This document shows positions 35,177 to 47,183 of a DNA stretch of 64,000 nt, piece after piece. This stretch comes from Scylla paramamosain. Lineage: Eukaryota > Arthropoda > Malacostraca > Decapoda > Portunidae. Positions within the stretch are counted from its first letter, which is position 1, and every line of letters begins with the position of its first letter. The notes beneath the pieces are model-generated. The model saw only the letters and a list, made by a program, of their open reading frames with translations, searched no databases and was not told where the DNA came from. The DNA lies in the NCBI RefSeq assembly GCF_035594125.1, contig NC_087151.1, positions 15,696,001 to 15,760,000 on the forward strand, given 5' to 3'. Made by a program: the position numbers and the translations under genes.

Positions 35177-36205
35177 TCATTCTCTTTTGCTCCTTCCTAG
35201 CCGCTCTGATTTCATCATTCCACCATGGTTTATCCCTATCTGGTTCTCAGCAGCACCCCTCACGTCCTCAACCAGTTTCTCATTCAGATGCTCCACGTCA
35301 TGCACACTTTCGTTGTCCCAGCTTCTCTCACTCAGATCAACCTGAAAGTTCTCCCACCCTACATCTCTCAGTCTCCACTCCTTTCTCTTACTTGCCACTT
35401 TCACTTCATTCCCATCCTGCATCAAGCACTCCACAACGAGCATGTTGTGATCGGACACAATATCAACCAAACCATCCTCATCTATCCACATGTGCGATAC
35501 AATTTCACGCATTCTTCCATTCACCAACATGTAGTCAATTGCCGATTCCTGTTCTCTTGCACTCCAAGTCACACGCCCCTCAGCCAAAGTAACATTCAGA
35601 TTTTCCAGCTCCAGTTCATCAACAAACTCTCCAAGCATTTCACCATTCCTGTTCACCTGTTCCCCCAGTATTCCCACATGTGCATTCATGTCACCCATAA
35701 TTAGCACTCTCTCCTCTCCATGCTCTCTCACAACTTTCTTAAGTATGTCATACTTCCTCCTATTTTCCCTCTCTGCTCTTTCACCCATGACAGTCATGTA
35801 CGCTACCACCAGTACCACCTTCTCTGGTCTGCCACGACCATCCATGCATTCCACTCTTACTGCAAGCACATCCTCACTACTTGTACACTCCCCCACATCA
35901 ATCTCCTCTACTTTCAGTCCTCTTTCTTTCTTGTAGAGTAGGGCTACGCCTCCCAGTGTTTCCTGTGCCTTACGCCCCTTTCCAATCATAACATACTCGC
36001 ATCCCTCCATTCGTACATCATCTCTCAGGTGAGTCTCAGTGAGCCCGACTAAGTCGAACCTCCACTCCCTGAGCTCCTTGCATACATCCTCAAACTTGTC
36101 CACACCCCATCCTCTCACATTCATACAGCCAATCTTCACACATTTACTTGCCTGGTTAGTCTCTTTTCTTTCATGTTTGCTGACATCAGTGGTCAGTGGA
36201 TACAT
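35177..36205 (-). pseudogene. AP-type endonuclease of family D element
   Basis: 342 codons with the ordered motifs IGCMNVRGW, LTETHLRDD, GDMNAHVG, ESAIDYMLV and SDHNMLVVE, matching the catalytic Asn, Glu, Asp-Asn, and Asp-His positions of APE-like nucleases. The last about 20 residues are out of frame with the following linker (the proper frame has PWWNDEIRAARKEQKRM). Confidence 0.85.
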
Positions 36206-36225
36206 AAATCTTGATCATGATTGAA

Positions 36226-36959
36226 AAACACTGCAATGAAGACTGTTGCACTATTTCATGTTACACAAAAGTCCTCAGACCAGTAGTTCCCTACTAGGTA
36301 AATAATTCTTTAAAGTAAAATATGTTAAAACATATCTAGAGCACATGCTACAATGAAGTAATGAGAAAATTTTTTTTTTTTTTTTTTTTTTCTTTGTGTG
36401 TGTGTGTGTGTGTGTGTTTGTGAAACTTGGGTCTTCTTTCTTTTCTTTTAGTTGCAACAAATGACTAATTGATATGTTAGGAGTCTAGTAAAATTCAATA
36501 AATTTGCATGGAATTGTTTTATCTCCTACTGGCCATGACAGATTTTTATGAAAATATTTTTGCCTGAAAAGTGGTCGAGATAGCTACTGTGAACCTCAAG
36601 AGACTCCCACCTAGCTATTGTGGAGAAATACAATAGCAGCTCATATCCTTAAATGCTTTACTCTCGTTAAGGTTTACACACATTTGTTACCTAGATAATT
36701 GATTCTCAGGTCATTAGGGCTTCAAGAATCACTGTCCTCAAGATGTTTGGGCCACAAGGACTTGATACTATGACTTGGTCCCCAGTGTCTCTGGATTCTT
36801 GATCTTAACTACAGGTATAGTGAAGGAAACGTGAATCCACCCACACAAACGAAAGTTTCAGATCGGTATTTACCGTGGAAGGGGAGTTTGATGCTGGAAG
36901 AGATAATTTGGTAAGGAATATACTAAGTACAGTCCCAGTCAGTTATAAGGAAAATACTT
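36226..36959. other. Unassigned sequence with a poly-T/(GT)n tract
   Basis: The only visible structure is a T run followed by GT repeats at about 36370-36417. No coding exon or transposon motif was recognised. Confidence 0.4.
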
Positions 36960-37179
36960 AAGATGATGGAAGACCTTGATAAAAAATAAAGCAACTGGTC
37001 CAGATGGAGTATCAAGCAGGATACTGAAAGAATGCAGAGAACAACTGGCTGATAAAATTCACAGCATGGTGGTGATCAAAAGATTGAAAGAGAGCAATTA
37101 CACCAATATTCAAAGGAGGAAATAAGGAAAATGCACTAAATTATAGACCAATGTCATTGACTAGTGTTGTAGGAAAACT
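36960..37179 (+). mobile_element. Family A-like retrotransposon RT fragment
   Basis: KATGPDGVSSRILKECREQL followed, after frame changes, by RLKESNYTNIQRRK-like and NYRPMSLTSVVGKL. It is closest to family A copy 3. It is cut off exactly where the family T DNA element begins (37180). Confidence 0.7.
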
Positions 37180-37300
37180 ACCGTATTTGATGGCTCATAG
37201 ATGCATGGGCTTATAAGACGCATCCAGTTTTGGCAGACATTGAAATAGGGAGAAAACAAAAATAAATAAATAAATAAAAATAAGCGGATTTAAGCTCTGA
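37180..37300 (+). mobile_element. Left end of a terminal-inverted-repeat DNA element (family T)
   Basis: Starts ACCGTATTTGATGGCTCATAG and then has CTTATAAGACGCATCC. It resembles the ends at 7923 (inverted) and 60918. The right end was not found; the element may be truncated by later events. Confidence 0.4.
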
Positions 37301-37581
37301 ATATGAAGTGAAGGATTTCACCTGACATTTGAAGACTCTCACATGCATTTAAAGCATTATTAGATCCCAATATTTTACATTTAAAACCTTTAATATTTGC
37401 TAGTAGCCTACATACCAATTTTGTTGTGAGGTAAATATGTACCTGGCATATGGCGTCGGCAGTGACTGTCAGAGACTATAGGGGTAATAAAGTTTGTTCA
37501 AAAGAATGTTAAAAGATAGGTGCAATTTTGATAGTATAAAAGTATGTCTTACTCCGAGGAGTAACGCCATCACACTGTAAA
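37301..37581. other. Unassigned sequence before BEL-1
   Basis: AT-rich, nothing recognised. It ends in GTAAA (37577-37581), the left copy of the BEL-1 target duplication. Confidence 0.4.
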
Positions 37582-38078
37582 TGTAGCCGCACCAGCTGGG
37601 CATCAATTGGCTCTCAGGTGATCTGTTTTACTGATCACACCCATCATCGTAGGGTCGAGGAAAGGCAGTTCTCCCTGACACGTTTATTGATGAGGTAGGC
37701 ATGACCGTAAGAACTGCGAACAAGTTCTCGGTCTCAATTTCTTACAAAATAACATTATACACTGATATTAAACACTTTCAACATATTACAATATTCATTA
37801 ACAATACATGCAATTAACTTGGCACTATGACAATCAGTTTTTACTACAAAATTAAAGTATTTACCTCGGTCACCATCCTGCCCGTCTTTGTCTGAGCGCG
37901 ACTTGGCCGTGAGTGATGCCCGCAGGCGACTAGCAGGTTAACCCCACACTACTAACAAGTGAGCATCGGCTTCGGTGCTTAATATAGCATTAAATACTGA
38001 TACTTACACATATTACACGTTTTCATGCAAATAGAAAACTATTGAACATTTCACTTATAAATGCCGAGGAATAATGAC
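37582..38078 (-). repeat. BEL-1 3' LTR, truncated
   Basis: 497 bp aligned to the other LTRs, starting TGTAGCCGCACC on the + strand. The terminal 31 bp (ending ACAGTAACA) are deleted. By eye it differs from the other BEL-1 LTR at 11 positions. Confidence 0.92.
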
Positions 38079-39124
38079 TTTAACTGATCTAGTTTGTGCA
38101 GCTCATCCTTCCATTTTATCCATTTAGGTTTGACATAATCTGGCACCTCATCATCCCATTCAACTGCATTCTTACATAATTCTTGTAAAATTTGCTTTCC
38201 ATTCAGTATGAGAGGTGACACTAGACCTAATGGATCATATATAGAGCTCACTGTTGACAGAATGCCTCTCCTGGTGAGTGGCTTGTCTTTCAGCTTTATT
38301 CTAAATTGAAATGTGTCAGATTCTATGCACCACTCAACTCCCAAAGTTCTTTCTATAGGCAGTGTGTCTTCATTCTTACTAAAATCCAAACTTTTAATTC
38401 CATCTGCTCTCTCATGAGGAGAAATTGCAGCTAATACATCTTTGTTGTTTGACAAGAACTTATGAAGGTTAAAACCTCCCTTGTAACATAATTCTTTGCT
38501 TTGCTGAATAAGAGTGACAGCTTCATCCATTGTAGCTACTGACTTCAAACCATCATCAACATAAAAGTTGTTTCTTACAAACTTGGCTGCATCAGATCCA
38601 CACCCATACTCATCTGCAGCTTTCTTAAGAGCAAAGTTGGCTACACTTGGAGATGAAGTAGCTCCAAACAGGTGAGCTGTCATCCTGTATTCAGCTATCT
38701 CATTATTAAGGTCACCATTTTCCCACCAAAGGAATCTTAACATGTCTCTGTGTTCTGGGTTGACCTTCACTTGATGGTACATTGCTTCTATATCACATAC
38801 AAGTGCAATGCTTTCTTGCCTAAACCTACACAACACTCCAATAAGTTTGTTGGTAAGGTCTGGGCCTTGTAACAGGTGACTGTTTAATGACTGGTTCCTG
38901 TAGTTTGCACTACAGTCAAATACAACTCTTAACTTCTTTGGCTTTCTTGGATGATAGACTCCATGATGTGGAATGTACCAGACCTTACCATCATTCCTAA
39001 CTAAATCCTTTGTCGGTACAACCTCTGCATAACCCTTTGTAATCATATCATCCATGAACACTTTGTAATCACCTTTGTGTTGATTATCCTTCTCAAGTTT
39101 AGCTCTTAACTTCTTGAGTCTCTG
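38075..39124 (-). pseudogene. BEL-1 pol fragment (reverse transcriptase)
   Basis: Open frame over about 340 codons with KLRVVFDCSANYRNQSLNSH, LVCDIEAMYHQVKVNP, HLFGATSSPSVANFALKK and FYVDDGLKS (motif C YVDD). It runs into the deleted LTR at one side and the family E insertion at the other. Confidence 0.92.
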
Positions 39125-41376
39125 GTGATTTTAATGCACGAGTTGGATCACATGTGTTGTTCTGTGGTGATGGAAGTGTCTATAGATATGATGGTGTGAA
39201 GGATCCGGTAGTGAATAGTCACGGGCGTATGTTGCGTAACATGTGTAGAAGTAACAATATGGTTGTGATGAATCACCTGAACAGAAAAGGAACTACCTTA
39301 GGAGGTGACTTATCTTTTAGAAGAGGATCAAGATGGACATCGGAGATTGACTTGTGCGTGGTTACTTCCGATTGCGTACGATTTGTCAGTTCGGTCGAGG
39401 TAAACAAGTCAGTTAAAGGTTCCGACCACGCCCCAATTTGCGTAGATCTCGCTACTAAAGAAATGACTCAAGTTTCCCCGACAGAGCTGTTAGAACGAGC
39501 TAACGGTCTGGGTGAGTCATACCGAAGAATACGTGCAAACGAGTCGATGTGGAAAAGTCCAAGATATGACACCGTAAACTTACATGATTTCAGTACCGAA
39601 TTGCTAAGTCTCGATCCACCGAATCCGGACGCTGTTAGTATTGAAAATATTTCTGAAGCCTTCAGATCGAGCAGTGAAATTATTCATGAAGCTGCTCGTA
39701 GGAACAGATGTGGACGTCTCGACCAGCAGAAAGAAACGTGGGACAGAACGTTGCCGCGCTGGAGAAGGATATTAGAAACAAATGATGCTAAGTTCATATG
39801 GAAGGCCATTAACTGGTCAGGGAATATTGATACGCACGAACACAGACAACCTGAAGACGATCAACTAAAGACCCATTTCGAGAGCTTGTTAAATAATGAG
39901 TGTCACACTAATAGTATTCGCACTGTATGTATAGATGACTCGACTCCAACGATACCCGTATTAGACGAACCTTTCACTGTACAAGAATTAGATAAAGTAC
40001 TCAAGGATGTGAATGTTAGAAAAAGTTATGTTGGTATTTGTCCAGGAATTATGAGAGCTTTACCTGTTGACTGGATCATGTTCTTTTTACATATGTTTAA
40101 CGTTGTTTTTCTTAATGTGTGTTATCCAGTTTCATGGAGTTGTAGCAAACTTTTTGTACTCTTCAAAGGAGGTAAAGACAGACTTGAATGTGGAAACTAC
40201 AGAGGCATATCCATTATGAATACATTGGCAAAATTGTATGATTACTTAATTTTGAACAGATTAAAACTATGGACAAGTATTGATAAATGTCAAGCAGGTG
40301 CTCAAAGCGGTCGAGGATGTGTCGAACAAATAATGACGTTAAGATTATTATGTGACCTGGCTAATTATAAGAAAAAGAAGCTGTATATGTTATTCATAGA
40401 TTACAGCAAAGCATATGATAGAGTGCCTCGAGGTAAATTGCTTGAATTGCTTAAATCACGTGGTTGTGGTAAGGTTATGTTGCGTGCTATACAAGCTATG
40501 TATTCCTGTACTCAAAGTGTGTTACGTTCTGCAACTATTGATGCCACTGTTGGAGTCCGCCAAGGATCTCCATCGAGTTGTCTCTTATTCACCATATACA
40601 TGGATGAGGTGGTTAGGATGATAAACAGGTGTGTAGATACAGATGGATTCTTGGGGAAACTACATACGCTCCTTCTTATGGATGACATGGTAATACTAGC
40701 TACTTCTAAAGAAATGTGTGTGAGAAAGTTAACCGCAGTGTTGGATTATTGCCAAGAATATGGAATGGTACTTAATGAAAAGAAAACAAAACTTATGGTA
40801 GTGCGAGGTACAGATGAAGACAGATTGCCATTAACTGTTCGTAACATCAAGATAGACTGTGTTCATAAGTATCTTTACCTTGGGGCATGGATTTGTGATG
40901 ATGCAAAGATGAACACAGTATTGGACCTTCACGAAACCGTGAATGAGATGCAACTCAATAAATCTGCAATTTTTTGTGCAGCAAATAACATTATGCCATA
41001 TACATACAAGCGCAAAGTATTTGATGCTGCTGTCACTTCTGCCCTTCTTTATAGCTCAGAAACATGGTTGACAAATAATCCTAGAAAGATAATTGTTCAA
41101 TACAATAGAGCAGTAAGGAACTTGCTAAGGGTAAGGAAATTTACAAGCCCCGACATGTGTCTTATTGAATCAGGTATTCCACCTGTACTTGATGTCATAG
41201 CAAAAAGGAGAAGGAAATTTCTAGAATCAAAGTTAAGGGAACCGAACGTTGAAGAACCATTCTATGTTGCATTTGAGTTGTGCAGAGTAGCTAATACTCC
41301 AGGGTATCAATTTGTGATGAAAGCACTACAGTATAGAGATAACGTAAATCCACTGGATATAGTCAAAATAATAATG
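39125..41376 (+). mobile_element. Family E non-LTR retrotransposon inserted in BEL-1 pol
   Basis: 2252 bp that are absent from BEL-2, inserted between two CTCTG units that BEL-2 has in tandem (near 53440). It begins within the endonuclease GDFN motif and ends in an AATAATA-like run without poly-A. No target duplication is needed to explain the junctions. Confidence 0.88.
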
Positions 41377-41385
41377 CTCTGCTAA
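39125..41385 (+). CDS. Family E endonuclease (C-terminal part) and reverse transcriptase, open frame
   Basis: The frame is uninterrupted for about 750 codons. It starts in GDFNARVG, then LCVVTSDCVRF and GSDHAPICVDL close the endonuclease. RT blocks are SCSKLFVLFKGGKDRLECGN, YRGISIMNTLAKLYDYLIL, MLFIDYSKAYDRVPRGKL (motif A), VGVRQGSPSSCLLFTIYMDE (motif B) and LLLMDDMVILAT (motif C, LMDD). A C-terminal region follows to DIVKIIM. The last two codons and the TAA stop (41377-41385) belong to the BEL-1 flank. Lack of an N-terminal endonuclease and of a native start means it is a 5'-truncated copy, but the absence of lesions suggests recent insertion. Confidence 0.88.
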
Positions 41386-41705
41386 TAGTTTGTTGTTTGG
41401 AAGCTTGACGTTATCATCTTTAAGAGGAAGGGGCAACTCATAATGGCCATCCTTCAGCTGATGTACTCCTTCTTTCATCTTACTCATAAACCTTTTATCT
41501 TCATATGATAATGGAGTGTCAGCTGACTTTCTATCACTGAAGTCAAGTTCAAACATATCTCTCACTTGAGAAGGATTAATCATCTCTTTGGTTTTAGTAG
41601 GAACCACTAAGAAATTAACCCTCTTTTCTTCATTGATTTCTACTTCTTGTGTCACTGTTCTGTAGACTACCACTGTATTCTCCAATGGACTTGAATGGGG
41701 TGAGA
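41386..41705 (-). pseudogene. BEL-1 pol fragment between protease and RT
   Basis: Encodes VVVYRTVTQEVEINEEKRVN to LPNNKLLAE, matching BEL-2 pol at 53450-53770. The upstream part is removed by the second internal deletion. Confidence 0.88.
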
Positions 41706-42777
41706 TTCTACCTGAGGTTCACTAAATATTTGTCCATCTGCTTCATTTGTCATCAATTCATTATCTCTATTGCAAGAAGAAGGTTCCTGTGGATCATGGA
41801 ATGTAACATATTTGTGAGGCATGGCATTGTCATTTTGTTGATTTGCAATTGCTTGTGCTTTCATTTCATTTTGTGACTCTATGTATTGTTGAAGATAACT
41901 TTGCTTCTCTACACTTTCATCATTACCTGGAAGCATTTTTACTTCTTCTTCAACTAAGCTAAGAGCATTAAGTTCTGCACTAGCAACTGCTAAATCTCTC
42001 TCTTTCTTTTTCTTTGAGAACATTGCTTCGTCTCTTGCTAACATAACTTCTGCATCTGCTTTAGTCTTAGCTAACATAACTTCTGCCTCTGCTAAACTAT
42101 CATGATATTCCATTTCCTTTCTAAGTCTGGCTACCTTTGCTGCTACTTCTTGCTTTCTTTGTGCTGCTGATGAACGTGATGAAGTAGATGAGACTCTAGA
42201 ATGCCTAGACTGTTTGCTAGAACAAATTGATCCTCTATCATTCTTTAACTCCTTTCTTTTACATTCTATACTTTCCAATATTTCATGGTGAACTTGTTGA
42301 TTGTGTTCCAGCTCTTCATTTAGCTCCTCTGACTTTTCTGGCTCTAGTTCCACCAGTTTTTGTGTATTCCACATAATACTGATGAAATGCCTCTATTACT
42401 TCACTTGACATGGGCTCTAATTCAAAGGGGCTAATTACAATTTTTAATCCTTTCTTAATTTTGCTGGTAACACTGCTCCATTTACGCTTACAGGACTCTG
42501 CTCTTCCTTTGGTTACACTGACTTGATATTCTCTTCCTTTGTCGGTTGGCACTCACTCCCTGACACTAACTTCTTCAATACAAGTTTGATCCTTGTCCAC
42601 TTGCTCACCCTCACCTTCCCTAAGGCCATCTACGGCATTAATTTCCTCAGTATCAGACATATCTAACAACTTAATTGTATCAATACTGAGACACTGAAAG
42701 AGCAATTTAAAATTACCACTCTTAATACTTGCTAATTGTGGGTAATTTTCACTTAGGCTACTCAATTCAGTGCACAT
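41706..42777 (-). pseudogene. BEL-1 gag-like first ORF, broken
   Basis: Matches the BEL-2 first ORF. Differences: a TGA replaces an Arg codon at about 42553, an extra TT near 42355 shifts the frame, and the AEAEVMLAKTK repeat is shorter. Confidence 0.88.
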
Positions 42778-42993
42778 ACATACTATTATACTTTCTTGCC
42801 TGTGACAATGGGTTCTACAAAATGGTGGCGAGGCACAGTGGGTAGAAGGGAGTGGTTGTCGTCAAGGGTAGAGCTGACCCCGGGGCCTCAGAGGTCAACC
42901 TATAGGCTTACGTCAGCGTCCCCTCGTCCTGTGACTCACTCTTGCTACGGTTTCACATGGAGCCAATTTCTTGCTTGTAGGTCGAGTTCTTAC

Positions 42994-43521
42994 TGTAGCC
43001 GCACCGGATGAGCATCAAATGGCTCTCAGGCGACCTGTTTTACTGATCACACCCATCATTGTAGGGTCGAGGAAAGGCAGTTCTCCCTGACACGTTTATT
43101 GATGAGGTAGGCATGACCGTAAGAACTGCAAACAAGTTCTTGGTCTCAATTTCTTACAAAATAACATTATACACTGATATTAAACACTTTCAACATATTA
43201 CAATATTCATTAACAATACATGCAATTAACTTGGCACTATGACAATCAGTGTTTACTACAAAATTAAAGTATTTACCTCGGTCACCATCCTGCCCGTCTT
43301 TGTCTGAGCGCGACTTGGCCGTGAGTGATGCCCGCAGGCAACTAGCAGGTTAACCCCACACTACTAACAAGTGAGCATCGGCTTCGGTGCTTAATATAGC
43401 ATTAAATACTGATACTTACACATATTACACGTTTTCATGCAAATAGAAAACTATTGAACATTTCACTTATAAATGCCGAGGAATAATGACATGAGGTACA
43501 TACGCTTTACATACAGTAACA
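42994..43521 (-). repeat. BEL-1 5' LTR
   Basis: 528 bp, TG...CA ended (TGTAGCC on the left, GTAACA on the right on the + strand), same length as both BEL-2 LTRs. Confidence 0.95.
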
Positions 43522-44055
43522 GTAAAGAAAGCAGTGAAACTTGCCCGTGTCACCGGGTTCGGCGGGTAACCGACCACGTGTTTGTTTTGGTAAATGTAAT
43601 GCGTGGTGCATGGTCATTTAGGCAAATTCTTCCTGACTTTTTTTTTTTTTATGTAGGAGGGACACTAGCCAAGGGCAACAAAAATCCAATAATAAAAAAA
43701 TGCCCAGAGATGCCAGTCCCATAAAAGGGTCAAAGCAATAGTCAAAAATTGATGAATAAGTGTCTTGAAACCTCCCTCTTGAAGGAATTCAAGTCATAGG
43801 AAGGTGAAAATTCAAAAGCAGGCAGGGAGTTCCAGAGTTTACCAGAGAAAGGGATGAATGATTGAGAATACTGGTTAACTCTTGCGTTAGAGAGGTGGAC
43901 AGAATAGGGGTGAGAGAAAGAAGAAAGTCTTGTGCAGCAAGGCCACGAGAGGGGAGGCATGCAGTTAGCAAGATCAGAAGAGCAGTTAGCATGAAAATAG
44001 CGGTAGAAGACAGCTAGAGATGCAACATTGCGGCGGTGAGAGAGAGGCTGAAGAG

Positions 44056-45212
44056 TCAGTTAGACTTTGAGGAGAGGAGTTGATGAGACGAAAAGCTTTT
44101 GATTCCACCTTGTCTAGAAGAGCAGTATGAGTGGAACTGCCGTCCCCCCCTGCCCCCAGACATGTGAAGCATACTCCAGTTGATAGATGAATTAAGTTTT
44201 TGAGGCATTGAACAATACCAAGTTTGCTCTGCAAACTTGGTATTGGAAATTTTAAAAAGATCAGAAGTCAAGCGTTCTGTGGCTTCCCTGCTTGAAATGT
44301 TTACCTCCTGAAGGGTTGGACGGCTATGAAAAGACGTGGAAAAGTGCAGGGTGGTATCATCAGCATAGGAGTGGAGAGGACAAGAAGTTTGGTTTAGAAG
44401 ATCATTAATGAATAATAAGAAGAGAGTGGGTGACAGGACAGAACCCTGAGGAACACCACTGTTAATAAATTTAGGAGAAGAACAGTGACCGTCTACCACA
44501 ACAGCAATAGAACGGTCAGAAAGGAAACTCGAGATGAAGTTACAGAGAGAAGGATAGAAGCCGTAGGAGGGTAGTTTGGAAATCAAAGCTTTGTGCCAGA
44601 CTCTATGTCCAAGGCAACAGCAAAAGTTTCACCAAAATCTCTTAAAAGAGGATGACTAAGACTCAGTAAGGAAAGCCAGATCATCAGTACAGCGGCCTTG
44701 ACGGAACCCATACTGGCGATCAGATGGAAGGTTGTGAAGTGATAGATTTTTAAGAATATTCCTGTTGAGGATAGATTAAAAAACTTTAGGCAGGAAATTA
44801 AAACAATAGGACGGTAGTTTGAGGGATTAGAATGGTCACCCTTTTTAGGTACAGGCTGAATGTAGGCAAACTTCCACCAAGAAGGAAAGGTAGATGTTGA
44901 AAGACAGAGCTGAAAGAGTTTGACTAGGCAAGGTGCAAGCACAGAGGCACAGTTTCGGAGAACAATAGGAGGGACCCCATCAGATCCATAAGCCTTCCAA
45001 GGGTTTAGGCCAGCGAGGGCATGGAAAACATCATTGCGAAGAATTTTAATAGGTAGCATGAAGTAGTCAGAGGGTGAAGGAGAGGGAGGAACAAGCCCAG
45101 AATCATCCAAGGTAGTTTTTAGCAAAGGTTTGAGCGAAGAGTTCAGCTTTAGAAATAGATGTGATAGCAGTGGTGCCATCTGGTTGAAATAAAGGAGGGA
45201 AAGAAGAAGCAA
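44056..45212 (-). pseudogene. Reverse transcriptase of the long family B copy
   Basis: Frames 44583-45212 and 44056-44586 give NPWKAYGSDGVPPIVL, FAYIQPVPKKGDHSNPSNYR, PQGSVLSPTLFLLFIND and HSYADDTTLHFS. Motif A is damaged by a deletion at the joint near 44600 (DIESGTKL in place of a DISKAFDRVW-like block). Confidence 0.82.
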
Positions 45213-45455
45213 AGTTATTGGAGATATTTTTGGCTAGATGCCAGAAGTCATGAGTGGAGTTAGATTTTGAAAGGTTTTGACACTTTGTTAATGAAGGAGC
45301 TTTTAGCTAGTTGGAGAACAGACTTGGCATGGTTCCGGACAGAAATATAAAGTGCATGAGATTCTGGTGATGGAATACTTAAGTACCTTTTGTGGGCCAC
45401 CTCTCTATCATGTATAGCACAAGAACAGGCTGTGTTAAACCAAGGTTTGGAAGGT

Positions 45456-46623
45456 TTAGGTCGAGAAAAAGAGTGAGGAATGTACGCCTCCATACCAGAC
45501 ACTATCACCTGTTATGCGCTCAGCACACAAAGACGGGTCTCTGACACGGAAGCAGTAGTCATTCCAAGGAAAATCAGCAAAATACTTCCTCAGGCCCCCC
45601 CAACTAGCAGAGGCGAAATACCAGAGGCACCTTCGCTTAGGGGAATCCTGAGGAAGAATTGGAGTGATAGGACAAGATAAAGATATGAGATTGTGATCGG
45701 AGGAGCCCAACGGAGAAGAAAGGGTGACAGCATAAGCAGAAGGATTAGAGGTCAGGAAAAGGTCAAGAATGTTGGGCTTATCTCCAAGACGGTCAGGAAT
45801 ACGGGTAGGGTGTTGCACCAATTGCTCTAGGTCGTGGAGGATAGCAATGTTGAAGGCTAGTTCACCAGGATGGTCAGTGAAGGGAGAGGAAAGCCAAAGC
45901 TGGTGGTGAACATTGAAGTCTCCAAGAATGGAGATCTCTGCAAAAAGGAAGAGGGTCAGAATGTGCTCCACTTTGGAAGTTAAATAGTCAAAGAATTTCT
46001 TATAGTCAGAGGAGTTAGGTGAAAGGTATACAGCACAGATAAATTTAGTTTGAGAGTGACTGTAGTTGTAGCCAGATGGTAGAAAACTCAGAAGATTCAA
46101 GAGTGTGGGCACGAGAGCAGGTTAAGTCATTGCGCACATAAATGCAACATCCAGCTTTGGATCGAAAATGAGGATAGAGAAAGCAGGAGGGAACAGAAAA
46201 GGAGCTACTGTCAGTTGCCTCAGACACCTGAGTTTCAGTGAGGGAAAGAAGATGAGGTTTAGAAGAGGAGAGGTGGTGTTCTACAGATTGAAAATTAGAT
46301 CTTAGACCACGAATGTTGCAGAAGTTAATGAAGAAAAAATTGAGGGGGTTGTCAAGACACTTAGGGTCGTCGACAGAAAGGCAGTCCGACCTGGGAACAT
46401 TTATGGTCCCCTCCCCAGATGGGGACTCCGAGGCTAGTGTAGGAGTCACCATGATGATTTTTTTAATTTTTGAGTGAAGGGTGTGTGTGTTATTATGTGC
46501 TTGTAGTTTTGTGTGGAGGAAGAGAGTGGTCTTTAGAGGGCAGGCTGTGACTGCTCCCTTGTGTTGTGAGACACAAAGGGAAATGTTCAGTGAGGTCACA
46601 GCTGGGTTTAATGATAAGTTCAC
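45456..46623 (-). pseudogene. Endonuclease of the long family B copy
   Basis: Two overlapping frames (46045-46623 and 45456-46112) cover the whole AP-type nuclease from CNIRGL to SDHNLI, with one frameshift around 46060. Confidence 0.82.
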
Positions 46624-46941
46624 AGCACCCCCTGAACAGTGCTCTAAACCTCACTGGGAATAATTATCGTTTTGGCAGGTGTATACTGCCTCCTCCATGC
46701 AAAGAATATAAAACAAAATTATTAAATGAGAAAAAGACAGAGCAGAAGCCGTAAATAGACTTCCAAGAGGAGAAAGAGAAAGCTGGAAAAAATTTGAAAG
46801 AAGACCTAAAACCCCCAAATACAATAAATATGACTTAGAGGAAATAAAGGTGGAACAGAGGATGAAGGAGAGATCAGAGAAATCATTGGTAACTTCTGGG
46901 GAAAAAATATCCAAAGAAAGAAAAACAGAGGAGACCACGAT

Positions 46942-46953
46942 AAAAAAAAAAAA

Positions 46954-47008
<55 letters not shown>
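46942..47008. repeat. Poly-A/(TA)n/(GA)n compound microsatellite
   Basis: A run, TA run and GA run in succession inside the family C copy. Confidence 0.95.
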
Positions 47009-47010
<2 letters not shown>

Positions 47011-47183
47011 TGACAGAACACGAAGTAACATCAACAAACTGAAGGGCAGGAAGGCCGCAGGATGCGATGACATATTGGCAGAATTTTTAAAGCAAGGAGG
47101 AGAAAATCTGAAGAAAACATTACACAACCTGTTCTCTGAAGTTTTTGAGATGAAAAATACCTGAAGACTGGTGAAAGAGCAGA

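Larger units (their letters stand above)
32690..36225 (-). mobile_element. Non-LTR retrotransposon, family D, nearly full length
   Basis: Read on the minus strand from about 36225: AP endonuclease, linker, RT and a C-terminal CCHC-like knuckle, then a 3' end with repeated ATCAAG units near 32695. Total about 3.5 kb. Lesions visible: frameshift near 35235, stop near 35117, frameshift near 34815, frameshift at an A-run near 34350 and an in-frame TGA at 33130-33132. The 5' end (about 36213) also carries a GATCAAGAT-like word, which could be a target duplication or chance. The clade is not assigned. Confidence 0.85.
37582..43521 (-). mobile_element. BEL/Pao LTR retrotransposon BEL-1, internally deleted
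   Basis: Flanked by the 5-bp direct repeat GTAAA (37577-37581 and 43522-43526). Compared with BEL-2 it lacks the last 31 bp of its left LTR together with the pol 3' region (BEL-2 50060-52396: C-terminal domain, integrase and most of RNase H). It also lacks a second block of about 1.8 kb (BEL-2 about 53778-55555: zinc knuckles and most of the protease), joined at about 41701-41712. A family E retrotransposon is inserted at 39125-41376. It is not autonomous. Confidence 0.92.
43638..46660 (-). mobile_element. Family B Jockey-like retrotransposon, longest copy
   Basis: Minus strand order: about 46623 N-terminal segment, endonuclease ([53 protein letters not shown]), linker, RT (PLLRDFGETFAVALDI, VPQGSVLSPTLFLLF, SYADDTTLHFSTSF) and the C-terminal block. 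It ends CCTACATAAAA with a poly-A whose complement is the T run at 43638-43650. At least four frame breaks separate the parts. No ORF1 was recognised. The 5' boundary near 46660 is approximate. Confidence 0.88.

Noticed and set aside
33099..35941. Several plus-strand ORFs of 60-220 codons
   Set aside because: They are antisense to the family D endonuclease and RT, whose motifs are clear on the minus strand.
46651..47127. Minus-strand ORF of 158 codons with a Ser-Leu run
   Set aside because: Antisense to the family C element and driven by its TA/GA microsatellite.
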